From NCBI GenBank assembly GCA_003599415.1, contig QZKB01000173.1, forward strand, positions 1 through 46,262: a stretch of 46,262 bases of DNA. Direction: 5' to 3'. Position numbers and translations under genes: made by a program. Below are positions 16,226-25,428 of this stretch, piece by piece. This DNA comes from Ignavibacteriales bacterium (lineage in GTDB: Bacteria > Bacteroidota > Ignavibacteria > Ignavibacteriales > SURF-24). Position 1 is the stretch's first letter, and each line of letters opens with the position of its first letter. Below the pieces are notes generated by a model. The model saw only the letters and a program-made list of their open reading frames with translations, was not told the origin of the DNA and did no database searches.

Positions 16226-17516
16226 TATTGTTTTCCTCCATAAGTAAAATGAATTTAGATTTATATTTATATTCAATTGATAAGTCTGCTTTAGCAAGTT
16301 TGTTTTTTATTAAATGAGCATTTATAAAAGTTTTATTCTGTAAATAGAGATAGCAAAGTAATTGATCTTTATCGTCATATTTTTGTTCATCGTATTTCAA
16401 ATAAACTTTTTGACCCTTCGTTTTATTAAAAAGGTATTCCTTTGCTTTTCCATTCACTTCTGTATTTTCTTTTACTCCAATTAACCTTATGACTAAGTCA
16501 TTATTTAATTTTAATAATTCAGGTGTAATAATTTCTTTGACAGAATAATATTCTTCTCTTTTACTACTGTTTTTATCTAACTTAGAACCAAATTGAAGTT
16601 TCTTGACATCGATTTTTTTATCGAGTTTATGAGGATCTTTGAAAATGTAGGGTTGGTTTGCAATTTCATTTTTAATGTTTATTTGAAGACCATCTTGCTT
16701 TAAAATTTTATATGAATGATTTTCAAACATTTTATTTTCATTTACAGCCAACTTTTTCTTTATGATAGGAATAAATTCTGAGTTGATCTCGTATCCAATT
16801 GAACTCCTATTTAAGTTCTTTGCTGCTAATGAAGTTGTACCACTACCAAGAAACGGATCAAGTATTGTATCTCCAGCAAACGAAAACATTTTGATAAGTC
16901 GTTTTGGAAGTTCTTCCGGAAACATAGCTATATGATTATCCTGCTTTGCACCACCAAAATTCCAATGACCCTGGAAATATGTATTCCATTCTTCAGTTGT
17001 CAATTTTGAAAGTTCCTTCTGCTCTTTGGTTACTTTAGGAGGTGTTCCGTTCTTTTTGAAGATAAGTATAAACTCATAATCTAATTTAAGAATGCCATTC
17101 CTTGGATAAGGAAAGGAACCCATCACTGACGCGCCACCAGTTGTATTAGTTGTAGTTACTTTTTGCCAAATGATTGCTCCCATATAATCAAAACCAATCG
17201 TTTCGCAAAATTTTATTACTTCAGTTCTGATTGGAATAACCTTATACCTGCCATAATATACAGATCGCGCAAACTGGTCACCAATATTAACACACAACCT
17301 GCATCCGTTATTTAGAACACGATAAGATTCTTTCCAGACAAGATTCAGATTATTAATATAACTCTCATAACTATCATTAAATCCAATTTGCTCTTCAGTT
17401 CCGTAATCTTTCAATTGCCAATAAGGAGGTGAGGTTATAACTAAATGAACAGATTCGTCATTTAGTTCTTTCATATTTCTTGAATCACCGTTTATTATAA
17501 TATGACTTGTTTGCAT
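16209..17516 (-). CDS. N4-cytosine DNA methyltransferase with C-terminal SNase-like domain
   Basis: 435 residues. The catalytic motif TSPPYW (about 28-33) lies N-terminal and the SAM motif DPFLGSGTT (about 220-228) C-terminal, the beta-class order; TSPPYW points to N4-cytosine methylation. Residues about 325-425 are extra and look like a staphylococcal-nuclease (SNase/TNase) fold: VIRLIGVKE, GKAKEYLFNKTKGQKVYLKYDEQKYD, LLCYLYLQNKTFINAHLIK. The first catalytic Arg (IRLIG) seems present but the second is replaced by Gln (DDKDQLL), so it is probably a nucleic-acid-binding rather than cleaving domain. It is the first gene of the restriction-modification cassette; no Shine-Dalgarno sequence is evident. 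Confidence 0.88.
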   Translation of the reverse strand: MQTSHIIINGDSRNMKELNDESVHLVITSPPYWQLKDYGTEEQIGFNDSYESYINNLNLVWKESYRVLNNGCRLCVNIGDQFARSVYYGRYKVIPIRTEVIKFCETIGFDYMGAIIWQKVTTTNTTGGASVMGSFPYPRNGILKLDYEFILIFKKNGTPPKVTKEQKELSKLTTEEWNTYFQGHWNFGGAKQDNHIAMFPEELPKRLIKMFSFAGDTILDPFLGSGTTSLAAKNLNRSSIGYEINSEFIPIIKKKLAVNENKMFENHSYKILKQDGLQINIKNEIANQPYIFKDPHKLDKKIDVKKLQFGSKLDKNSSKREEYYSVKEIITPELLKLNNDLVIRLIGVKENTEVNGKAKEYLFNKTKGQKVYLKYDEQKYDDKDQLLCYLYLQNKTFINAHLIKNKLAKADLSIEYKYKSKFILLMEENNNANAK

Positions 17517-17687
17517 TTGATATCAATCTTAAATAATTCATTCTAAAAATAATATAATTCGGACATAAATCGTATAGACAATCTTGCTATTTTTTACAGT
17601 TGGAAGTTATTTCGTTTTATGATTTTTTTCTTTCACATTTGCGCATTTACAAGAAATAGAATCTGATGGCAGTATTTACGCTTCGAA

Positions 17688-18368
17688 TCAAAACTTGTAT
17701 CCGATTCCCAACGTTATTTGTGCGGTAATAAATTCCTGCTTGTAATTATCAAGGTTGCGTATGCCTTTATCGAACCAGATAGAATGAATATACCTGAACT
17801 TCAGCTTAGAAGTAATGAAGAACTTGCTATCTACCATTATTGGCATGTTGAACATAATAAAACCATTTGCCCCTAATCCTGATGAAGCAAGCTTGTCATA
17901 AAAGGATAATAACCCACTGATATTTCCAATAGTAACAATTCCCTCGTCCATATCAACTATTCTGTTAATAATGCAAAATGATGGTCCTAAACCAATAGAA
18001 AAATTGTCACTCATTGTTCTCACATAGCTCAAATCAAAATTAAAACTGACTAAGGATAAATCAATGCCATATGAATCTACTATTTCAGAACCATCTTCAC
18101 CTGTTGGCAGAAACTCAACAACATTTTTTTTAGTCACTTCGTGATAGTTAAAATCAATCATCAAGTTAAGTCCAAGAAGATTTTCATTCTGGTAAGATAA
18201 CTCAGAAACAAAATGGGACCTGAATTTCTTATCACCCATAATTCTTGTTGAGTTTTCAGAATTGCTAAGATAATTTCCATAACCGGCGCTAAGACTTACT
18301 TTGCTTTGTGAATGAATTATGCCGGATAAAAACAGGAAGCAGACAATTATAAATATGAATTTAGTCAT
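17688..18368 (-). CDS. Outer-membrane beta-barrel-like protein
   Basis: 226 residues with a signal peptide (about 1-20, ending IHSQ). The mature part shows alternating amphipathic beta-strands (VSLSAGYGNYL, HFVSELSYQ, LVSFNFDLSYVR, FSIGLGPSF, ITAQITLGIGYKF) and ends in an aromatic residue, as outer-membrane barrels do. Eight strands fit the length. It is co-transcribed with the preceding lipoprotein gene (ATGA overlap). No specific function is recognised. Confidence 0.75.
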   Translation of the reverse strand: MTKFIFIIVCFLFLSGIIHSQSKVSLSAGYGNYLSNSENSTRIMGDKKFRSHFVSELSYQNENLLGLNLMIDFNYHEVTKKNVVEFLPTGEDGSEIVDSYGIDLSLVSFNFDLSYVRTMSDNFSIGLGPSFCIINRIVDMDEGIVTIGNISGLLSFYDKLASSGLGANGFIMFNMPIMVDSKFFITSKLKFRYIHSIWFDKGIRNLDNYKQEFITAQITLGIGYKF

Positions 18369-18703
18369 GGTTTTAACAGCAATAATGGTTTTGTAGTCTT
18401 TGAATAGTAGTCTGTTTCAATACCTCTAATTTCTACCGTGTAGAAATATATTCCTTCCGGCAGATTGTTCATATTGAAAGATACATTTAACTGACCGGCT
18501 TCCACTTCACCATCAACCAAAGTAGCAATAACAGTATTGTAACTATTTTCGATTGTCATTTTCACATAAGATTTCTGTGGAATTTTATAATCAATTATTG
18601 TCGATGGGTCTTCAAGGATGGATGATTCGCACCCAACAAAGATAATGCTCACAAGCAAAGTTAATATGAATGCTTTTTTCATTTTACTTATTCTCGTTTT
18701 CAT
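18365..18703 (-). CDS. Small lipoprotein with sorting-domain-like beta fold
   Basis: 112 residues. Lipobox VGC (Cys25) after a hydrophobic segment. The mature part (YVKMTIENSYNTVIATLVDGEVEAG...LPEGIYFYTVEIRG) resembles the FlgD/type IX C-terminal sorting-domain fold seen at the ends of the large secreted proteins in this window, including the ATLVD...AG...GIYFY landmarks and a final LLLLKP. A second ATG at 18682 would give a shorter signal (MKKAF). It overlaps the downstream barrel gene by four bases. Confidence 0.72.
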   Translation of the reverse strand: MKTRISKMKKAFILTLLVSIIFVGCESSILEDPSTIIDYKIPQKSYVKMTIENSYNTVIATLVDGEVEAGQLNVSFNMNNLPEGIYFYTVEIRGIETDYYSKTTKPLLLLKP

Positions 18704-18755
18704 TGATTATTATGACCTGATAATTCTTGCGCTTAAACCTTTATAAATCCGTGAC

Positions 18756-19727
18756 TCACTTCCCCGAAATAATATTAATTACAACATTTCCTGTCTTCTG
18801 TTCAGTCTCTACATATTTTGTAGCTTCAACAATCTGATCAAGACTATATCTTCTATCAATAACTGCTTTGTACTTCCCTTCTTCAATTATCTTTTTTAGA
18901 TAAAGAACATTCTCCTTTGTCTCAACAGGAAAAGGAAGCAAAGCTTTTTTTCTTTTTGATTTTGAAGTTAACAAGACAAATAAAACATCCTGCCATAAAT
19001 AACCGAGGTCAGTCGTTATATAAATTCCGTCTGGCTTAAGCGAGTTTTTACATTTCAGACAAGTAGTCTTGCCAACTGCATTAAAGATGATATCATAAGT
19101 TTCCCCGTTTTTTGTGAAATCATTTTTAGTGTAATCAGTAACTTTATCTGCTCCAAGAGATTTAACTATTTCCAGATTTTTAGTGTTACACACCGCTGTT
19201 ATATCTGCACCAAAATATTTAGCAAGCTGAACCGCTGATGTTCCAATTGAACCTGATGCGCCATAGATTAAAATCTTATGTTCACTCTTCAGATTGCCTT
19301 TTCTAAGACAACTCAATGCAATCATCGCGCCGTCACAAACAGCAGCAGCCTCCTCAAAAGTCATATTGTTCGGCATAGATGCAATAGCAGCATTCTCATC
19401 CATACATAAATACTCAGCATGTGTTCCGAAGTTATCGACTGATAAGCCGAAAACCTTATCTCCGTTTTTAAATGATTTAACATCTATCCCGGTTTCTTCA
19501 ACTACGCCGGCAAATTCTTTACCTAAAATATTTTTCTTTGGTTTAATAAGTCCACTGAATAATCTTACGAAGAATGGTCTCGGATCCCTGAAACCGCAGT
19601 CGGTTCTGTTGACAGTTGTTGCAAAGATTTTAACAAGGACTTCATTGCTCTTAACAACTGGTTTTTCTACATCTTTAATTTGCAAAACTTCAGGTGAACC
19701 GTATTTTGTGTAAACGGATGCTTTCAT
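18756..19727 (-). CDS. Zinc-less medium-chain dehydrogenase/quinone reductase
   Basis: 323 residues, full length for the quinone-oxidoreductase branch of the MDR superfamily. GroES-like N-terminal domain (KPVVKSNEVLVKIFATTVNRTDCGFRD), then the Rossmann domain with IYGASGSIGTSAVQLAK (about 151-167), the NADPH-binding glycine motif. The catalytic-zinc ligands of alcohol dehydrogenases are not present. It probably reduces quinones or enones with NADPH; the substrate cannot be deduced. It stands alone, with weak start signals. Confidence 0.87.
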   Translation of the reverse strand: MKASVYTKYGSPEVLQIKDVEKPVVKSNEVLVKIFATTVNRTDCGFRDPRPFFVRLFSGLIKPKKNILGKEFAGVVEETGIDVKSFKNGDKVFGLSVDNFGTHAEYLCMDENAAIASMPNNMTFEEAAAVCDGAMIALSCLRKGNLKSEHKILIYGASGSIGTSAVQLAKYFGADITAVCNTKNLEIVKSLGADKVTDYTKNDFTKNGETYDIIFNAVGKTTCLKCKNSLKPDGIYITTDLGYLWQDVLFVLLTSKSKRKKALLPFPVETKENVLYLKKIIEEGKYKAVIDRRYSLDQIVEATKYVETEQKTGNVVINIISGK

Positions 19728-19874
19728 TTTAACACCATAATAATTTTAATTAAGTCAGAACAAGCAAGTAAACCTTTTATCATTTAATTTTTCCCGGAAT
19801 GATAATTAATTCCTGCAAAACAATGCTCAAACTAAACCAATTTTATTTTACAAACAAGAATAAGACCTGACTGT

Positions 19875-19913
19875 AAATAAAAAAGACGGAAGCATTAACT
19901 GCTTACCGTCTTT
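19875..19913 (-). terminator. Rho-independent terminator of the 1208-residue secreted protein gene
   Basis: On the minus strand AAAGACGGTAAGCA pairs with TGCTTCCGTCTTT (one bulge) around a short loop and runs into a T tract. It lies about 42 bases after the stop at 19956. Confidence 0.85.
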
Positions 19914-19955
19914 AAATATTAATCTGTTCCTTTAGTTACGAAGCACGCACCGGAT

Positions 19956-22900
19956 TTATTTCATTAAAATCATTTTCCTTGTCTGCACAAATTTCTTAGT
20001 AGCTAAACGATAGATATAAATACCGCTTGATGCTCCACCAAACTGATTCGGGTTGAACTCAGTTTCATAATAACCAGCAGTCATGTTTTCATCAACAAGT
20101 GTTGCCACTTCCCTGCCAAGTATATCAAACACTTTAAGGCTTACAAAACCATCCTCGGGTAAAGCGTATTTTATTCTTGTTGATGGATTAAAAGGATTCG
20201 GATAATTCTGAAGCAACTGGTACTCAGTTGGTATCTCAATTTTCTCTGTAGCAAATTCGTTTCCGGATTTAAATAACTGAACATTACTGTCAGTCGGAAT
20301 AAATGAAGCATCCGGTGAAAGCAGCAGCATATCAATCATTACTGTTGAGCCGACCTCTCTGCCTGAAATAGTTATTGTGTGGTTTCCGGCAGAAATGCTG
20401 CCAAGTTTTAATGGTGTAACAGTTCCATGCTGTACTGTACCATCGGATCCCCAATGCCACTTGTTAAACAAATCCTTATTGTTTCCAAACTGGAAATTAG
20501 TTCCGTTATCTACCTTGATATAAAAAGAATTTGGAGCATTATTCGTTCCTTCAAAAAAGAATCTGCCCCAGGCATACCAGGTAGATGATTTTGGAATATA
20601 AATGTTAAAAGTTAAAGTTCCGGTAGTTGAAGTGCAGTAAACTACATTACTACCCAATGAACCGGCTTTTGTTTTTAACAGCGTTGTATTGTTTCTTGCT
20701 CCTTCTTCTGCAAACCTCACTACCTTATCACTGTAAGTATACTGGAATGTAATTCCTGTTGAAGGAACAGATAGACCGTTAAGATCTTTTATGTTTTTAA
20801 CAGTTACGGTATAATTACTGTAAAGCGTATGAGCAGAAGTAGTTAATGTAACATGCTTTTTATCTGAACTAAGTTGAACGGCAGATGCCGATATTCCATT
20901 TGAAAAAGTATAATTTGAGACTGTTAAAGCATCATTGGAAACACCTGCGTTAAAAGTTAATCTTATACTTGTTGGAGAAAATAAACCCGAACTGGAAATA
21001 GCCAGTGTAGAGGTACCGGAATTATCACCGCCTGTGTTTCCGCCTCCACCAGCACCGTTTATTTCAAGTATTTTATCTATAATGTCCGATCGAATATCAG
21101 CAGCATCCTGCATTGAAGGATCAATGGAATTAACAAAGTTCTGGTAATATGAAATGTCAGTTCCTTTGGCTTTTAACGCAGCCATTTTGTTCAGTAAGGT
21201 GGAAAGATATCTCATATCATCATAGGCTTCCCGCATTCCTTCCCATTGAACCGTGCCGATAACACCATTGGTAATCGGGTATGTAAAACAATGATCTCTA
21301 TACGGATGAGGTTGTGTAGCTTCCGGATCAAAGTCATTCCATATATGTCCGTATTGCCTCTGGTAAGCATAGTTCATAAAACCATCATAACCAGCTTTCC
21401 ATAAAACATAGCCGTAATTCTTCCTGTAGATTTCTGGATCTTCGACACCGACCATCGGATTATGATAATTAAGAATTATTTTACCGGAGTTATGCCAAAG
21501 ATCTGCCTGCTCCCGTCTTGGATCAGGCTGAATAACAGCACAGTCAAGCAAGTCGCCAACAACATCGTGATGTTTATAATAACCTGCGGCAAAAACTTTA
21601 TTGCCTGTTTCATGTATTGCCTGCCAGCCTGCACGTTCTGCTAAAAGAACATCACCAACTGCTTCATCCACACCATAAAAATAAGGATTGGAGTAGCCAT
21701 ACTGAGCAACTTTATTCTTCCAGGAAGTAACAGTATTTTTCAGATTATTTAAGGCTGTTGTCGTAGTTGGTGTACCTGTTTCGAACGACATTATATAAAT
21801 TTTATCTTTGGGCAATCCAACCTGGTTCCTTACCGTAAGATCTCTGCCAATACTTCCATAGCTTTGATATGTAGAAGGATATAAAATTCCATGCTCTTTC
21901 AGATCAGTCATTTCAATTAAATATTGATTTGAAGTTTTCTGAAATGAAGTAAACGGGTATTTTGAAGCTGCATAATCATCAATATATCCATGGTAATAAA
22001 TTGAATTTGTCATCCTTGATTCATCCAGCTTAAACGGAAGAACTTCAATTTCAATATTAACTTTACCAATACTGCCTTCATCGCAGCTTAATGTTATTGT
22101 TCCAGTATATGAACCTGCAAGGGCAGATTCCGGTATTTTTAATGTGAACCAGAGCTGCTGATTCCTGTTTGCATTTAAGGTAAACGGTTGAAGAGTTGCA
22201 GCATCTGTAATTTTACCGCCGGACGGAAGTGACGTTGTTGAATTACTGATAACATAATAAGCTTTTGTTCCATCAGTTTTAGTTACTAAAAGTGAATTTG
22301 ACTTTGCAGTCTCGTCAACTTTTATCAGGGCATCGTCTTTAATTAATAATTCCTGTGTAAGCCATTTACCGGTTCTTCCGTTTATATCATAACCATTCTG
22401 ATACCAGACTTTGGCAATGAAAGCCGTTAAAGCAGATGCCTGAATTGTACCGCCACTGCCGGTTAAACTTGATATGGCTACTCTTACATTGGTCAATTTA
22501 GTTCTTGCCCTAAGAAATAGTGAAAATGGTTCAAATTCACCCGGAGTAACCCTCGCATATAATCTTGAAGCTGTAACTAAATTCTCAGGAAAATTTGTAC
22601 CGGTTAACCGGTTGTATTTTGTAGGATTAATTTCAAACAGAGATGCTCTTCCACCGGGATTTTCCAATTCAATTTTAAGAAGATTTACATAGCTTGGATA
22701 CAAACCAAGATAGAGATCAAGCGAATCCATTATAGGAGGAGAAAAGAAAGATTTGCCGTCAACCTGGGTAAAGTAAGAAGCAATTTTTGTTTTAGCATCT
22801 GTTGCCTTGGCAAGATATTCAACTGCTTTTGTTGTTAAGGTTAATCCACTAGTACTTGGAATTGCAGGTAATAAATTATTAATATCATGTCTTAAAGCAA

Positions 22901-23582
22901 CTTTTTCTGCTAATCTTAATTGGAAATTTGTCCAGGCAGAAGTATAAGAAGAAAGATATGTAGATGGTGTTAATACATTTCCCTTAATCTCCAATTTATC
23001 TATATAGAAAACTAATCTCTTTGCACCGACTGCTTTTATCATAAGGTGAAGGTAATTAAGCTCTCTTCCAAAATCATCATAAGTAGAGCCGTAGATTCTG
23101 TTGTGCGAAAAATAATCTGCATGATAAATTATGTCATCGGAGAGAATAGTTTTTTGCTGGAACCATGTTGAATATCCGGTTACTGCAGGAGGATTAGGGG
23201 TTCTCTCAAGGTTTGTTGGCGGAAATTTATAATGGTAGCCAAGCTTAACATATTTTGCAGTTTCGCTGCTCATCCACAGGTAAGCAGAGAAATTCATATC
23301 ACCAATAAGGTCTGTTGAAACTGGCAAAGTCCAGTAATAATAACATTCTTTTGTACCGCTACCATTAATTGATATATCCACTTTTAAGGATTTGGTACCA
23401 TCAACTGCCCTGTCTGTTGAAGGACCAAAATAATTAATGGTATACGAAGCGTTTGAAGTTTGAAATACAAAAGGGTTGGATGATTCGAAACTTTGTGTGT
23501 AATTAAAATTTTGGGCTAATAAATTTAAATTTGTTAGAAAAAGTATATTTATTATAGCTATGCCTTTAAGTAGCATTTGCAT
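19956..23582 (-). CDS. Large secreted DUF4091/GH-like protein with type IX sorting domain
   Basis: 1208 residues. Signal peptide about 1-23 (NLLAQ). An N-terminal jelly-roll-like region and helical linker lead to a barrel domain (about 530-800) with the closing motif GTVQWEGMREAYDDMRYL, typical of the DUF4091/GH123-like glycoside hydrolase group. A Gly-rich linker follows, then a Big_5/Ig-like domain (about 860-945), a carbohydrate-binding-like beta-sandwich (about 950-1105, SWYAWGRFFFEG) and the sorting domain from NYPNPFNPST (about 1126) to the C-terminus. Probably exported and surface-attached or released by the type IX system, acting on polysaccharide. GGAGG precedes the ATG by five bases. 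Catalytic acidic residues are not assigned with confidence. Confidence 0.82.
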   Translation of the reverse strand: MQMLLKGIAIINILFLTNLNLLAQNFNYTQSFESSNPFVFQTSNASYTINYFGPSTDRAVDGTKSLKVDISINGSGTKECYYYWTLPVSTDLIGDMNFSAYLWMSSETAKYVKLGYHYKFPPTNLERTPNPPAVTGYSTWFQQKTILSDDIIYHADYFSHNRIYGSTYDDFGRELNYLHLMIKAVGAKRLVFYIDKLEIKGNVLTPSTYLSSYTSAWTNFQLRLAEKVALRHDINNLLPAIPSTSGLTLTTKAVEYLAKATDAKTKIASYFTQVDGKSFFSPPIMDSLDLYLGLYPSYVNLLKIELENPGGRASLFEINPTKYNRLTGTNFPENLVTASRLYARVTPGEFEPFSLFLRARTKLTNVRVAISSLTGSGGTIQASALTAFIAKVWYQNGYDINGRTGKWLTQELLIKDDALIKVDETAKSNSLLVTKTDGTKAYYVISNSTTSLPSGGKITDAATLQPFTLNANRNQQLWFTLKIPESALAGSYTGTITLSCDEGSIGKVNIEIEVLPFKLDESRMTNSIYYHGYIDDYAASKYPFTSFQKTSNQYLIEMTDLKEHGILYPSTYQSYGSIGRDLTVRNQVGLPKDKIYIMSFETGTPTTTTALNNLKNTVTSWKNKVAQYGYSNPYFYGVDEAVGDVLLAERAGWQAIHETGNKVFAAGYYKHHDVVGDLLDCAVIQPDPRREQADLWHNSGKIILNYHNPMVGVEDPEIYRKNYGYVLWKAGYDGFMNYAYQRQYGHIWNDFDPEATQPHPYRDHCFTYPITNGVIGTVQWEGMREAYDDMRYLSTLLNKMAALKAKGTDISYYQNFVNSIDPSMQDAADIRSDIIDKILEINGAGGGGNTGGDNSGTSTLAISSSGLFSPTSIRLTFNAGVSNDALTVSNYTFSNGISASAVQLSSDKKHVTLTTSAHTLYSNYTVTVKNIKDLNGLSVPSTGITFQYTYSDKVVRFAEEGARNNTTLLKTKAGSLGSNVVYCTSTTGTLTFNIYIPKSSTWYAWGRFFFEGTNNAPNSFYIKVDNGTNFQFGNNKDLFNKWHWGSDGTVQHGTVTPLKLGSISAGNHTITISGREVGSTVMIDMLLLSPDASFIPTDSNVQLFKSGNEFATEKIEIPTEYQLLQNYPNPFNPSTRIKYALPEDGFVSLKVFDILGREVATLVDENMTAGYYETEFNPNQFGGASSGIYIYRLATKKFVQTRKMILMK

Positions 23583-23732
23583 TAAGACCTCCGGTTTATT
23601 AGTTAATAGAAATCTTTCATGGCAAACCCCTTTGCTGGCACATATGTTAATTTTCTAAATCAATTGATTTATTATTCCTGATTTATTTATAGATTAATTT
23701 GAAGTTTAGAATAGAAAAAGGTTGCAGATAAT

Positions 23733-24668
23733 TTAAATTCTCCTGCGGAACCCCTCACCTAATACTTCATGTACATTACTTATGATAACAAAGGCCTCAG
23801 AATCGATTTCCTTTATTATGTCTATTAGTTGCCCGACTTCCCGTAAAGTGACAACCGAAACTAAAATTTCTCTGTCGATATTTCTATATAAGCCGTGGGC
23901 GCGTAATCCTGTAGCTCCCCGGCTCAACTCATTCATAATTGCCTTGGCAATTTCATCGTTTTTTTCTGATATAATAAACGCCATCCTTGCATAATCAAAA
24001 CCGTCAATTATAACATCAACAATTTTACTTGAAACAAGGAGAAGAAATAAAGCATATAAGGTTAATGACATAGCCGGTTTGTCTGGCGATAAATTTTTTA
24101 CTTCGATGATCAAACCTGCTAATGCAATAACAAAAAAATCAATGAACATAATTGCCTGCCCGGGTTTTAATCCGAACCGCTTTTGCATAATGGCGGCGAC
24201 AATATCTGAACCGGCAGTGCTTCCTTTAAATTTAAAAATAATTCCAAGACCAATTCCAAGCATCAAAGAGCCAATTAGAATAAGAAAGAGAAAATCATGC
24301 TGAAACAAATCCTTTACTGTTTGCGTATCCTGTAACCGTATATAATGAAATCCCGGTATGGAGCCACGGAAAAAATCAATAAAGAATGCGTTCAATGAAA
24401 AACCGTAAAAAGTCCTTAATCCGAATTTTTTCCCAAGCTCTTTTAGCCCCCAGAAAAACAATGGAATATTTAACAGCCATATTAACAATCCAACTGGTAT
24501 AGTGCGGTTTGAAAGATAATGCAATGCCATAGATAAACCGCTTACTCCACCGGGAACAACCTGGGCATCAACTAAAAATACACCGATGCCTATTGCCATT
24601 AAAGCTGCTCCAATGGTAATAAAAAAATAATCTACCAGGAAAGAGCGCTTGTAAATAAATTTAATCAT
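23733..24668 (-). CDS. YitT family membrane protein (DUF161 plus DUF2179)
   Basis: 311 residues. About five to six transmembrane segments occupy residues 10-210 (LMAIGIGVFLVDAQVVPGGVSGLSMAL, GSLMLGIGLGIIFKFKGSTAGSDIVA are diagnostic of YitT/DUF161 proteins). The C-terminal soluble domain (about 225-305, YARMAFIISEKNDEIAKAI... GATGLRAHGLY) is DUF2179. The family is widespread and its transport substrate is unknown. It is a single gene with no clear Shine-Dalgarno sequence. Confidence 0.9.
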   Translation of the reverse strand: MIKFIYKRSFLVDYFFITIGAALMAIGIGVFLVDAQVVPGGVSGLSMALHYLSNRTIPVGLLIWLLNIPLFFWGLKELGKKFGLRTFYGFSLNAFFIDFFRGSIPGFHYIRLQDTQTVKDLFQHDFLFLILIGSLMLGIGLGIIFKFKGSTAGSDIVAAIMQKRFGLKPGQAIMFIDFFVIALAGLIIEVKNLSPDKPAMSLTLYALFLLLVSSKIVDVIIDGFDYARMAFIISEKNDEIAKAIMNELSRGATGLRAHGLYRNIDREILVSVVTLREVGQLIDIIKEIDSEAFVIISNVHEVLGEGFRRRI

Positions 24669-24770
24669 TACGGTATATGTTTATTGAATGAATGCAATCC
24701 TGCGATTGCTTTGTTTTCAGATTATTGTTCAGGTAGTTAAAACAGAAACAGATTTACCGGTAAAATAATT

Positions 24771-25262
24771 TTACCGGTATAGATCATCATCGTCATCAAA
24801 GTTGTCGGTATTTTCATCTTCCTCATCACCAAAATCTTTAAACTCCTTAAATAAATTATCTTCACCGGCTTCAACCTCAAGGTCGTCATCCTTTAGGTTT
24901 TCAAATTCATCGCTTTCATCAAAGTCCATCTCGTAAGGAGTAATAATCTGCGGAAGTTTTTTCCTTGATTGAATTCCGGCTTTGAAATCGTCATGGTTTC
25001 CTTCAAGGAAAAACAAGGCATGTTTTATATCCGGGAAATCCTTTTTCTCTAAAAGTGTATTTGCATCTTTAGATTTTTTTGATTTTGATGTCCTGGAAAA
25101 AGCAGCTTCTACATCTTCAAGTTTTTTATAATTAGACTCTTCGGTCTTTACTATATAATCTTCATCGTATGAATAACTGTAAATTTTAGAATGCTCTTCA
25201 TTATATATATAGCTGCAAACATAATCTTCATTTTTAAGTTTAAATAAGAAATACACTTTCAT
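24771..25262 (-). CDS. Hypothetical acidic protein
   Basis: 163 residues, not recognised. The N-terminal half (MKVYFLFKLKNEDYVCSYIY) is rich in beta-forming and aromatic residues; the last ~55 residues are extremely acidic (DEFENLKDDDLEVEAGEDN ... DDDDDLYR). No signal peptide or membrane segment. AAGGAAATG before the ATG and coherent codon use support a real gene. Confidence 0.65.
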   Translation of the reverse strand: MKVYFLFKLKNEDYVCSYIYNEEHSKIYSYSYDEDYIVKTEESNYKKLEDVEAAFSRTSKSKKSKDANTLLEKKDFPDIKHALFFLEGNHDDFKAGIQSRKKLPQIITPYEMDFDESDEFENLKDDDLEVEAGEDNLFKEFKDFGDEEDENTDNFDDDDDLYR

Positions 25263-25428
25263 TATTCATTTCCTTGCTTAATAGATTTTCTGCATAATTA
25301 CTTTAGATGAAGTAACTTGTTAAAGGAAAATCCCTGTCAAAGTATACAAAAAATCCCGATTAATATTTTCACCAAATAATTTCTATGAGCAATTTAAACT
25401 GTTCGAAATAAAAATTCAACGTTGAAAA

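Noticed and set aside
15289..17516. CTAG depletion as proof of MjaI-type specificity
   Set aside because: CTAG looks sparse in the window but is rare in most bacteria anyway, and I could not count it reliably against expectation.
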